From the NCBI GenBank assembly GCA_020025415.1, contig JAHHSB010000003.1, positions 1-23,363 on the forward strand: a stretch of DNA of 23,363 nucleotides, read 5' to 3'. Made by a program: the position numbers and the translations under genes. Positions 1 to 6,101 of this stretch are shown here, piece by piece; within the stretch, counting starts at the first letter, position 1, and each line of letters opens with the position of its first letter. Source of the DNA: Oscillibacter sp. GTDB taxonomy: Bacteria; Bacillota; Clostridia; Oscillospirales; Oscillospiraceae. Below the pieces are notes generated by a model, which made no database searches, was not told the origin of the DNA, and was given only the letters and a program-made list of their open reading frames with translations.

Positions 1-125
1 ATGGACTGCATCGCGGAAACGGCAGCGTCTCCCGCCGGCTGGGCAGAATCGCTCTCCTGGGCACCGCAGCCCAGCAATGTCAGCGTCAGCACCGCCGCCC
101 CAATCAAAGCCACCCGCTTTTTCAC
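1..125 (-). CDS. Lipoprotein, N-terminal part (gene runs off the window)
   Basis: Only the first 41 codons are present. Translation from the GTG at 125-123 gives a basic start (MKKR), a hydrophobic stretch (VALIGAAVLTLTLLGC) and then a polar, flexible segment rich in Ala, Ser, Gln and Asp. LLGC is a lipobox, so Cys20 should be lipid-modified and the protein anchored on the outer face of the membrane. The start is supported by AAGGAGG at 133-139, seven bases upstream, and by a consensus promoter at 171-199. The function cannot be told from this fragment. Solute-binding proteins and cell-wall-associated lipoproteins both begin this way. I am sure of the signal peptide type but not of the product. 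Confidence 0.75.
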   Translation of the reverse strand, partial: MKKRVALIGAAVLTLTLLGCGAQESDSAQPAGDAAVSAMQS

Positions 126-170
126 GATCCAGCCTCCTTCCTATTTTGTCCATCCAGCCTTTCTATTTTC

Positions 171-199
171 ATTGTAAGGGAAGCATTTCGTACTTTCAA
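171..199 (-). promoter_or_regulatory. Promoter of the lipoprotein gene
   Basis: On the minus strand, TTGAAA (194-199) and TACAAT (171-176) are separated by exactly 17 bases, a near-consensus housekeeping promoter. It sits in AT-rich DNA about 45 bases upstream of the GTG start and AAGGAGG site of the lipoprotein gene. Confidence 0.7.
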
Positions 200-239
200 T
201 AAAAAGTTTTCAATTTGTTAAAAATATAAACAAAGAAGC

Positions 240-288
240 AAAAAAATCGGCCGTACCCAAATCCCAGGTCCGGCCGATAAATTTTTTT
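240..288 (-). terminator. Intrinsic terminator, possibly bidirectional
   Basis: Arms ATCGGCCG (246-253) and CGGCCGAT (271-278) form a perfect 8-bp stem, and ACC/GGT pairing can extend it inside the loop. On the minus strand it is followed by seven T (the A run at 240-246). On the plus strand T7 at 282-288 follows after AAA, so it may work both ways. On the minus strand it would end transcripts coming from the 290-750 region before they reach the lipoprotein promoter. Confidence 0.6.
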
Positions 289-309
289 GAAACAGCGCCC
301 CGCGGCGAA

Positions 310-387
310 CGTCCGCCGGCTGCCGGGCGGCAGATGGACGAAATGCCCACGCCCCGCTCTTTCCGCCTGTGCGGTATCGACCGGGGC
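310..387 (-). other. Structured GC-rich segment between two terminators
   Basis: This stretch has no convincing reading frame but two nested hairpins. GCCCCG (351-356) pairs with CGGGGC (382-387) around an inner CCGC/GCGG stem (363-366 and 371-374). CGTCC (310-314) pairs with GGACG (336-340) around CTGCC/GGCAG (320-324 and 329-333). It lies between minus-strand terminators at 396-423 and 240-278, as a small RNA would. I see only a weak promoter candidate for it (TATACC near 390-395), so an RNA gene is a guess and leftover sequence is equally possible. Confidence 0.25.
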
Positions 388-395
388 AGGGGTAT

Positions 396-423
396 AAAAA
401 AAAATCCACGCTTATCAGCGTGG
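396..423 (-). terminator. Intrinsic terminator after the 24-codon gene
   Basis: On the minus strand, CCACGC (418-423) - TGATAA - GCGTGG (406-411) is a perfect 6-bp stem and hexaloop, followed after one A by nine T (A run at 396-404). It starts 13 bases after the stop codon of the short reading frame at 437-511. The plus strand lacks a T run after the hairpin, so direction is clear. Confidence 0.75.
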
Positions 424-436
424 CTTTCCTTCGTCC

Positions 437-511
437 TTATCGATTGCTGGGCTCCCAGCTATCTTTATAGATCCAATCATCCAGATCCACCAGCTTGGTC
501 TTATCGGTCAT
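437..511 (-). CDS. Small protein of 24 residues, unknown function
   Basis: ATG at 511-509 to TAA at 439-437 encodes a 24-residue polar peptide. It begins MTDKTKLVDLDDWIYKDSW, ends EPSNR, and carries two Trp and a strongly acidic centre. It has no signal peptide or membrane segment and no Cys, so it does not look like a lanthipeptide precursor. The case for a real gene is its setting: a perfect AGGAGGTG ribosome site at 521-528, a consensus promoter at 746-774 on the same strand, and a terminator just downstream at 396-423. The leader is long, about 230 bases. I do not recognise the sequence. It could be a short regulatory protein, a leader peptide, or the remaining end of a larger gene. Confidence 0.5.
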   Translation of the reverse strand: MTDKTKLVDLDDWIYKDSWEPSNR

Positions 512-520
512 ATACGCCGT

Positions 521-528
521 CACCTCCT
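521..528 (-). promoter_or_regulatory. Ribosome binding site of the 24-codon frame
   Basis: AGGAGGTG on the minus strand matches the 16S rRNA tail over eight bases. It decides the start: ATG at 511 lies at a workable distance, whereas the in-frame GTG at 523 would sit inside the site itself. Confidence 0.6.
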
Positions 529-552
529 GTTACTATATATTTGCCCCTTGAT

Positions 553-667
553 TTATGTCAGCCAGCCATCGGCACGGGACATCTTGTTGCCTAAGCTGTC
601 AGAGTAGGAGATCACGATCTGACCTATCACTCCAAAGGGCTTGAACGTCCGCTGGAAAGTCAGTCAT
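553..667 (-). other. Leader with two short overlapping frames, perhaps a decayed gene
   Basis: Two short frames overlap here. One runs from ATG at 667 to TGA at 601-599 (22 codons, starting MTDFPADVQALWSD) behind AAGAAGAGG, but its third codon positions are AT-rich, unlike real genes nearby. The other is open for 36 codons from CTG at 663 to TAA at 555-553, has GC-rich third positions and a protein-like end (IVISYSDSLGNKMSRADGWL), yet it has no start codon. TGACTGAC at the frame junction is a slippage-prone repeat. This may be a remnant of a coding sequence or untranslated leader RNA. I cannot decide. Confidence 0.25.
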
Positions 668-683
668 TCATCCTCTTCTTTTA

Positions 684-714
684 TCAAGTCCTGTTTTGGG
701 ACTTGACTTTTTTT
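684..714 (+). terminator. Plus-strand terminator-like hairpin
   Basis: TCAAGTCC (684-691) and GGACTTGA (699-706) form a perfect 8-bp stem with loop TGTTTTG, and T7 follows at 708-714 on the plus strand. I see no plus-strand gene upstream for it to terminate. In the minus-strand transcript from the 746-774 promoter the same hairpin would lie about 35 bases from the 5' end, so it could instead be a leader structure. It may also shield that promoter from plus-strand readthrough. Confidence 0.45.
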
Positions 715-745
715 ACGGGCTTTCTATCTGAATTCCACAAGTGCT

Positions 746-774
746 ATCTTAGGGTAAATTTCCGGGTTTGTCAA
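746..774 (-). promoter_or_regulatory. Promoter of the minus-strand small unit
   Basis: On the minus strand, TTGACA (769-774) and TAAGAT (746-751) are 17 bases apart. The -35 is perfect and the -10 keeps the key T, A and T positions. AT-rich DNA lies upstream (775-840). It faces away from the MarR operon promoter, about 65 bases away, and should transcribe the 24-codon frame. Confidence 0.65.
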
Positions 775-782
775 GTTTTGTC

Positions 783-795
783 TGTATAGTTTACA
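783..795. promoter_or_regulatory. Possible second MarR operator
   Basis: TGTATAGTTTACA is an imperfect palindrome (TGTA-N5-TACA). Read on the minus strand it contains GTGTAAACTAT, which differs by one base from GTATAAACTAT in the operator at 874-892. It lies just upstream of the minus-strand -35 box, where a bound MarR dimer could influence that promoter. Confidence 0.35.
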
Positions 796-840
796 CAATA
801 TTAACATTTATTTTTATGTAATTTGCCAATTTCCCCTTCC

Positions 841-869
841 TTGCGTTTCCCCTGGAGCGAGATTATAAT
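841..869 (+). promoter_or_regulatory. Promoter of the MarR-ABC operon
   Basis: TTGCGT (841-846) and a perfect TATAAT (864-869) are 17 bases apart, about 50 bases upstream of the marR-type start codon. The palindrome at 874-892 lies where transcription would begin, which suits repression by steric block. Confidence 0.75.
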
Positions 870-873
870 ACAG

Positions 874-892
874 AGTATAAACTATTTATACT
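874..892. promoter_or_regulatory. Probable MarR operator (autoregulation)
   Basis: AGTATAAA - CTA - TTTATACT is a perfect 8+3+8 palindrome just downstream of the -10 box and upstream of the MarR gene. Its size, symmetry and place are typical of MarR-family operators. The binding protein is inferred from proximity. Confidence 0.6.
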
Positions 893-917
893 GTGAACTA
901 TTTGGGGAGGCGGCCAT

Positions 918-1349
918 ATGCATACAGAAGATTCCGCGAGACTGCGAGGGGAGCTGATCCGCTCGCTGGAGAGTATCTATGCCCTGGATGCCTTTGGCGC
1001 CCTGGCCAATCTGCTCCAGGGAGAGTCCCTGGTGCTCAAGTACCTGCTGGAATGCCGGGGCCAGCCGCTAAATCCCTCGGTTTTGAGTGAGAGGCTGCAC
1101 CTGTCCCGTTCCCGGATCACGGGGGCGCTGCACTCCCTGCGCCGCAAGGGCTGGGTGGAAACGCTGCCTTCCTTGGAGGACCACCGGCGGCTGCAGGTGT
1201 TCATCACCGATTCCGGTGCCGCCCAGATCAGCGGCCAGCTGGCGGGGATGTCCGCCTATTTTGACCGGATGATCGCCGGCCTGGGGGCGGGGGATGCCTC
1301 CCAGCTGATCCACTTAATCGACCGCTGTGTCAGCGTGATGGAGGACTAA
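918..1349 (+). CDS. MarR-family transcriptional regulator
   Basis: The protein is 143 residues, the usual length for a MarR dimer subunit. A helical dimerisation region comes first. A winged helix-turn-helix follows at about residues 35-100: LKYLLECRG, then LSERLHLSRSRITGALHSL as the helix-turn-helix, then a wing with DHRRLQVFITDSG. The last helix (about 105-143) completes the dimer interface. The start ATG follows GGGGAGG by about eight bases. The gene is first in an operon with an ABC exporter (one base to the next ATG), and a perfect palindrome covers its likely transcription start. It probably represses its own operon until a ligand, perhaps a toxic or cell-surface-active compound, releases it. 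The ligand cannot be predicted from sequence. Confidence 0.92.
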   Translation: MHTEDSARLRGELIRSLESIYALDAFGALANLLQGESLVLKYLLECRGQPLNPSVLSERLHLSRSRITGALHSLRRKGWVETLPSLEDHRRLQVFITDSGAAQISGQLAGMSAYFDRMIAGLGAGDASQLIHLIDRCVSVMED

Positions 1350-1350
1350 T

Positions 1351-2070
1351 ATGGCAGAGCAAGGCAACGCTTCTTTCGTGATTTTTGAAGATGTAAGCAA
1401 GATCTATCAGGTAGGCGAGGTGTCTATCCGGGCAGTGGACCATATCAGCTTCTCCATCGAAAGGGGGGAGTTTGTGGTGATCGTGGGCCCCTCCGGCGCC
1501 GGCAAGACCACAGTACTCAACATGCTCGGCGGTATGGACAGCTGCTCTTCCGGTTCCATTTTAGTGGACGGGAACCTGGTCAGCGGCTACACCCAGCGCC
1601 AGCTGACCACCTACCGCCGCCACGATATCGGCTTTGTGTTCCAGTTTTACAACCTGGTGCAGAATCTGACGGCCCTGGAAAATGTGGAGCTGGCCTCTGA
1701 GATCTGCCGGGACCCCCTGGATGCAGGCACCGTGCTGGACGAGGTGGGTCTGAGTGAGCGGAAGAACAACTTCCCCGGCCAGCTCTCCGGCGGCGAACAG
1801 CAGCGGGTGTCCATCGCCCGGGCCCTGGCCAAAAACCCCAAGCTGCTGCTGTGCGACGAGCCCACCGGCGCCCTGGACTATCAGACGGGCAAGGCCATTT
1901 TGAAGCTGCTGCAGGACACCTGCCGGGAAAAGGGGATGACGGTGATTGTCATCACCCACAACAGCGCCCTGTGCCCCATGGCCGACCGGGTCATCCGTAT
2001 TAAAAACGGCACCGTGGCAGATATGCAGCTCAATCCCCAGCCCACTCCGGTGGAGGAGATCGAGTGGTGA
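1351..2070 (+). CDS. ABC transporter ATP-binding protein, MacB/LolD type
   Basis: This 239-residue cytoplasmic ATPase has every catalytic element in order: Walker [10 protein letters not shown] (46-54), Q-loop VFQFYNL, signature LSGGEQQ (145-151), Walker B LLLCDEP with Asp169 and Glu170, D-loop GALD, and the H-loop His203 in ITHN. The sequence around them ([27 protein letters not shown]) is that of the MacB/LolD/FtsE group, which pairs with FtsX-like permeases acting as mechanotransducers rather than classic channels. The permease gene follows at 2123. The start ATG is one base after the MarR stop, with GGAGG at 1340-1344, so the two are translated from one mRNA. It hydrolyses ATP to drive the large permease. 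The substrate is unknown. Confidence 0.95.
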   Translation: MAEQGNASFVIFEDVSKIYQVGEVSIRAVDHISFSIERGEFVVIVGPSGAGKTTVLNMLGGMDSCSSGSILVDGNLVSGYTQRQLTTYRRHDIGFVFQFYNLVQNLTALENVELASEICRDPLDAGTVLDEVGLSERKNNFPGQLSGGEQQRVSIARALAKNPKLLLCDEPTGALDYQTGKAILKLLQDTCREKGMTVIVITHNSALCPMADRVIRIKNGTVADMQLNPQPTPVEEIEW

Positions 2071-2102
2071 GCCGCTTTTCCTCCACGCGGCATTTCCCCT
2101 GG

Positions 2103-2110
2103 AAAGGAGG
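2103..2110 (+). promoter_or_regulatory. Ribosome binding site that sets the permease start
   Basis: AAAGGAGG lies 12 bases before the GTG at 2123. The reading frame stays open far upstream inside the ATPase gene (to 1946) but contains no plausible start there, so this site fixes GTG 2123 as the start. Confidence 0.6.
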
Positions 2111-2122
2111 CTCCGTTTCGGC

Positions 2123-5100
2123 GTGAAAGCGATTCAAAAAGACCTCTGGCGAGAGGTCAAAAATACCCAGAACCGATTTTTGTCCATTCTGATCCTGGTG
2201 GCGCTGGCGGTGGCCTTCCTCTCCGGCCTGCGGGCCACGGCCCCGAACATGAAGCGCACCTGCGACAGCTACATGGACGGGCAGAACTTTATGGATATCC
2301 AGATCCTTGCCACCCTGGGCATCACAGCCGAGGATGTGGCCGCGCTGCGGAAACAGCCCGGGGTGTCTGGCGCTGAGGGTGCCTACGTCATTGACGCCAT
2401 GGCCAGCACCCAGGATCTGGACATCGTGACCAAGGTCTACTCCCTGCCCAGGGAGATCAACCAGCTCGCCGTCACCGAGGGCCGCCTGCCGGAGTCCGAC
2501 GGCGAGTGCGCGGTGGAGAAAAAGCTGCTCACCGACCTGGGCGTGGAGATGGGCGACACCATCGGGCTGCTCACCTCCGGGGACTATGAAGGCGCCCTGG
2601 TCAGCCGGGAGTTCACCATCGTTGGCACGGTCACCAGCCCCTACTACATCAGCGTGGAACGGGGCAGCTCCACCCTGGGTACCGGCCAGGTCAGCGCCTA
2701 TCTCTTCCTGCCCGAAGAAAGCTTTGACTTGGACTACTACACCGCCGCCTATGTGACGGCGGCGGGTGCCAAGGAGGAAGTGGCCTTCTCCGAGGAATAT
2801 GACGCGCTGGTAGACGGCGAGGTGGACGCTCTGGAGGACTTCGGCCAGGAGCGGGCCCAGCTGCGCCACGACACCCTGGTAGGCGACGCCACCGAAACCC
2901 TTAACGACGCCCAGGGGGAGCTGGATGAGGCCAAGGCCGAGGCGGAGGCAGAGCTTTCTGACGCCTGGGCCGCGCTTGCTGACGCCCGGGCGGAGCTGGA
3001 CGACGGCTGGTCGGAGGTCAACGACGCCAAGGAGACCCTGGCCCGGGAGACTGCCGACGCTCAGCAGCAGATCGCCGACGCCAAGGCAGAGTTAGCCGAT
3101 GCGCTGACCGAGCTTAACGATGGCGAGGCGGACTACGCCGACGGCTATGCCGAATATCTGGACGGTCTGGCCCAATACCAGGACGGTCTGAAAGAATATG
3201 AAAAAAACAAAGCCCAGGTGGACGAAGGCTGGGATAAGTATTACGACGGACTGGATGACTACCGCCGGGGCGTGGCACAGCTGCAAAGCGCCTATGCCCA
3301 GCTGCAGTCCGGCGAGGCGGACTACGCCGGCTATAAACAGCAGTTTGACAGCTTCGTAAGCGGCTATCTCCTGCCCGGCAGCGGCTACGCTTCCGTGGGT
3401 GCCCTGGGAGAGGCCCTGGCGGCCGAGGGTACGGCGGGCGGCCCGGTCCACCAGCAGGTGCAGGCCTCCCTGGACAAACTGCAAAGCCAGATCAGCCGGC
3501 TGCGCCAGACCGTGGCAAAGTTGGAAGAGCTGGAGACCAATCTGAAAAACCTTCAGGCCGGCATCGCCCAGCTGGAGAGCCAGATCGTCCAGCTGAAGAA
3601 CCAGCTGGCCGGCCTGGCGCCCGACGACCCCCAGGCCGCGGAGATCCAGGCCCGGATCGCAGAGCTGGAGACCACCCTGGCGGGCTGCCGCAGCCAGGCG
3701 GACGCCCTGGAAAAGGCCCTGTCCAGCTCCCCCATCTCCCTGGAGGAGGCCCGGGCCCAACTGGCTGAGCTGGAAAAAGTGGAAGGCCACATTCCCGCCA
3801 GCGCTGAAGCGGTGCGGACGTCCTATCAGCAGCTGATGTCCTCCCGGGCAAAGCTGGATGCCGGCTGGAGCGAATACTATGCCGGTCAGCGGCAGCTCTC
3901 CAGCGCCTGGCGGCAGCTGCAGGGGGCCAAGGCCGAACTGGAGAATGCCGGCGAGCAGCTGACCAAGGGCTGGGCCGAGCTGGAGGATGCCCGGCTGGAG
4001 CTTGTGCATGCAGAGCAGGAGTTGGCTGACGCCCGGGCGGAGCTGGACAACGGCTGGCGGGAATATAAAGACGGCCTGCAGGAAGCAGCCGATGCAGAGC
4101 AGGAACTGGAACAGACCGTGGCCGACGCCCAGCTGGAGATCGCCGACGCCATCCGGGAGCTGCGCTCCGGCGAGCTGGAATACAGCGACGGGCTGAACGA
4201 ATATTACGACGGCAAGGCGGAGGCGGACAGCAAGATCGCCGACGCGGAAGACCAGCTGGCGGACGCCCGCCGGAAGATTGCCGATATCGAAGACGGCGAG
4301 TGGTACATCCTCAGCCGGGACTCCAACCCCGGCTACCTGGGCTTTGGGCAGGACGCCGACCGCATGGGCAACCTGGCCTCCGTGTTCCCGGTGCTGTTTT
4401 TCCTGGTGGCGGCTCTGGTGTGCCTGACCACCATGACCCGCATGGTGGAAGAGCAGCGCACCCAAATCGGCTGTCTCAAGGCCCTGGGCTACACCCGCTG
4501 GAAGATCTCCAAGAAGTACCTGGGCTACGGCCTGCTGCCCTCGCTGCTGGGCGGCGTGCTGGGTCTGGTAATCGGGTACACCCTCTTCCCCACCATGATC
4601 TTTACCGCCTACCAAATCATGTACGACATACCGGATATCGAGCTGCACCAATACACCGGTCTGAGCGCGCTGTGCCTGCTCTCCGCCGCGGCCTGCACCA
4701 CCGTGGCCACCCTGGCCGCCTGCCTGACCACCCTGGCAGACTCCCCGGCCAACCTGATGCGGCCCAAGACCCCCAAGCCCGGCAAGCGGGTGATCCTGGA
4801 ATACATCCGTCCCCTGTGGCGGCGGCTGAGCTTCCAGAAAAAGGTCACCGTCCGAAACCTGTTCCGCTATCAAAAGCGCTTTTGGATGACCGTGATCGGC
4901 ATCGGGGGCTGCACCGCCCTGATCATCGCCGGCTTCGGCCTGCGCTCGTCCATTCTGGTGACTATGGACGTCCAGTATGAGGAGATCTACCTCTACGCCG
5001 CGCAGCTCTCCACCAGTGAGAATTTGCTGGACACGGAGCGGGAGGCGCTGGAGGACTACCTCTCCTCCACGCCGGAGGTGTCTGGTTACTTATCCTGCCG

Positions 5101-5962
5101 CATGACAAACCTGAACGCCGAAAGCGACAGCTATTCCACCTCCGCCTATCTGGAGGTAGTGGACCCGGATGAGATCGAGGACTATGTGCTCCTGCGGACC
5201 TGCGGCGACCAGGAGCCCCTGACCCTCTCCGACGACGGGGTCATCATTGACCAGAAGCTCTCGGAGCTGCTGGATCTGGGCTTGGGCGACAGCTTTACCC
5301 TGGACGGCGACGAGCGAGTGGAGGTCACGGTAGCCGGCATTATGGAGAACTATCTGGGCCACTTCGTCTACATGACTCCCAGCTATTACCGCCAGGTCTA
5401 TGGGGAGGCGGTCACCCGCAACGCCTATCTGCTGGCCCTGTCGGACCCCTCCGCGGTGGCCGCCGACGCCCTGTTTGCCGAACTGATGCAGCTCCACGGG
5501 GTCACCTCCGCCTCCCGGATGGAGGATACCCGGGACACCTATCAGTCCTCCATGGAGCGGATCGACTTCGTAGTCGTAATCGTCATCCTCTGCGCCGCGG
5601 CGCTGGCGCTGGTGGTGCTCTACAATCTGTCCAACATCAACATCACCGAGCGGCGGAGAGAGCTGGCCACCATCAAGGTGCTGGGCTTCTATGACCGGGA
5701 GGTCTCTGCCTACGTCAACCGGGAGCAGGTGGTGCTTACCGGGGCGGGTATCGCCCTGGGCATCCTCTCCGGCCACTTCCTCCATGTGTGGCTTATCCAC
5801 TCCGTGGAGATCGACCTGATGATGTTCGGCCGGGAGACCGATCCTTTGGCCTACGTCTGGGCCGTGGGGCTGACCATCCTCTTCTCCGTGCTGGTGAGCC
5901 AGCTGGCGGGCCGGCGGATGAAGAAGGTCGACATGGTGGAATCCCTAAAAAGCGCGGAATAA
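2123..5962 (+). CDS. FtsX-like ABC permease with long coiled-coil insertion
   Basis: From GTG 2123 the product is 1279 residues, about three times the length of MacB-type permeases. TM1 is at about 17-36 (FLSILILVALAVAFLSGL). An extracytoplasmic domain spans about 40-250, followed by a charged, repetitive coiled-coil region at about 253-726. The first FtsX domain has three membrane segments near 752-775, 800-820 and 847-870. TM5 lies at about 920-945, a second outer domain at 945-1150, and the second FtsX domain has segments near 1150, 1203 and 1243. Cytoplasmic motifs TQIGCLKALGYTRWKISKKY and RRELATIKVLGFYDREV are the typical FtsX coupling helices, one per half. Eight membrane segments in two halves mean one chain may serve as the complete permease for the ATPase dimer. 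Similar large clostridial permeases are annotated as FtsX-like. The substrate, perhaps a lipid, peptide or drug, is unknown. Confidence 0.9.
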   Translation: MKAIQKDLWREVKNTQNRFLSILILVALAVAFLSGLRATAPNMKRTCDSYMDGQNFMDIQILATLGITAEDVAALRKQPGVSGAEGAYVIDAMASTQDLDIVTKVYSLPREINQLAVTEGRLPESDGECAVEKKLLTDLGVEMGDTIGLLTSGDYEGALVSREFTIVGTVTSPYYISVERGSSTLGTGQVSAYLFLPEESFDLDYYTAAYVTAAGAKEEVAFSEEYDALVDGEVDALEDFGQERAQLRHDTLVGDATETLNDAQGELDEAKAEAEAELSDAWAALADARAELDDGWSEVNDAKETLARETADAQQQIADAKAELADALTELNDGEADYADGYAEYLDGLAQYQDGLKEYEKNKAQVDEGWDKYYDGLDDYRRGVAQLQSAYAQLQSGEADYAGYKQQFDSFVSGYLLPGSGYASVGALGEALAAEGTAGGPVHQQVQASLDKLQSQISRLRQTVAKLEELETNLKNLQAGIAQLESQIVQLKNQLAGLAPDDPQAAEIQARIAELETTLAGCRSQADALEKALSSSPISLEEARAQLAELEKVEGHIPASAEAVRTSYQQLMSSRAKLDAGWSEYYAGQRQLSSAWRQLQGAKAELENAGEQLTKGWAELEDARLELVHAEQELADARAELDNGWREYKDGLQEAADAEQELEQTVADAQLEIADAIRELRSGELEYSDGLNEYYDGKAEADSKIADAEDQLADARRKIADIEDGEWYILSRDSNPGYLGFGQDADRMGNLASVFPVLFFLVAALVCLTTMTRMVEEQRTQIGCLKALGYTRWKISKKYLGYGLLPSLLGGVLGLVIGYTLFPTMIFTAYQIMYDIPDIELHQYTGLSALCLLSAAACTTVATLAACLTTLADSPANLMRPKTPKPGKRVILEYIRPLWRRLSFQKKVTVRNLFRYQKRFWMTVIGIGGCTALIIAGFGLRSSILVTMDVQYEEIYLYAAQLSTSENLLDTEREALEDYLSSTPEVSGYLSCRMTNLNAESDSYSTSAYLEVVDPDEIEDYVLLRTCGDQEPLTLSDDGVIIDQKLSELLDLGLGDSFTLDGDERVEVTVAGIMENYLGHFVYMTPSYYRQVYGEAVTRNAYLLALSDPSAVAADALFAELMQLHGVTSASRMEDTRDTYQSSMERIDFVVVIVILCAAALALVVLYNLSNINITERRRELATIKVLGFYDREVSAYVNREQVVLTGAGIALGILSGHFLHVWLIHSVEIDLMMFGRETDPLAYVWAVGLTILFSVLVSQLAGRRMKKVDMVESLKSAE
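2880..4300 (+). repeat. Degenerate heptad-type repeats inside the permease gene
   Basis: The encoded segment (about residues 253-726) repeats units such as ADARAELDDGW, ELNDGEADYADG, EYLDGLAQYQDG and YYDGLDDYRRG, resembling the X-X-X-Leu-X-X-Gly heptads of YhgE/Pip-type proteins. The DNA repeats too. TGACGCCCGGGCGGAGCTGG occurs at 2980-2999 and again at 4027-4046, and GGCGAGGCGGACTACGCCG occurs at 3122-3140 and 3311-3329. A long coiled coil outside the membrane is expected. Such repeats can expand or shrink by recombination. Confidence 0.75.
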
Positions 5963-6023
5963 TTCTCCCTTTCCCGGGATTTTGTACATTTTTTCTCTCG
6001 CTATCGGCAAAGGGGTATGCTAT

Positions 6024-6058
6024 ACTGACTGTGGCTTTCCAGCCACAGTCAGTTTTTT
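6024..6058 (+). terminator. Intrinsic terminator of the MarR-ABC operon
   Basis: ACTGACTGTGGCT (6024-6036) - TTCC - AGCCACAGTCAGT (6041-6053) is a perfect 13-bp stem with a tetraloop and runs into six T (6053-6058). It follows the permease stop by about 60 bases. It also lies upstream of the metallophosphoesterase ribosome site, so it separates two transcription units. Confidence 0.9.
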
Positions 6059-6083
6059 CTTGCAGATGCTTATTTTCGCGGCG

Positions 6084-6090
6084 AAGGAGG
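6084..6090 (+). promoter_or_regulatory. Ribosome binding site that sets the phosphoesterase start
   Basis: AAGGAGG is 11 bases before ATG 6102. The frame is open from an earlier ATG at 5982, but that start would place a terminator hairpin inside the gene and has no ribosome site, so 6102 is preferred. Confidence 0.65.
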
Positions 6091-6101
6091 CCGCTTTTCC
6101 C

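Noticed and set aside
1..177. Plus-strand frame of 58 codons at the window start
   Set aside because: It overlaps the lipoprotein signal sequence and its promoter on the minus strand. The minus frame has a lipobox, ribosome site and promoter.
218..409. Minus-strand frame of 63 codons
   Set aside because: It begins inside one terminator T run and reads through a second terminator, with no ribosome site, so it is not a plausible gene.
334..594. Plus-strand frame of 86 codons in the intergenic region
   Set aside because: It has no ribosome site and crosses the hairpin and the 24-codon frame on the other strand, which have better signals.
1946..2122. Upstream extension of the permease reading frame
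   Set aside because: It lies mostly inside the ATPase gene in another frame and has no ribosome site. GTG 2123 with AAAGGAGG is better.
2880..4300. CRISPR-like or tandem noncoding repeats
   Set aside because: The repeats are in frame, degenerate and irregularly spaced and encode a coiled coil. There are no regular spacers.
3092..4873. Open minus-strand frame of 593 codons inside the permease
   Set aside because: It mirrors the coiled-coil repeats on the other strand. It has no start signal, promoter or recognisable domain.
5982..6101. Longer N-terminus for the metallophosphoesterase
   Set aside because: It would translate through the terminator hairpin at 6024-6058 and has no ribosome site. 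The signal-anchor begins properly from 6102.
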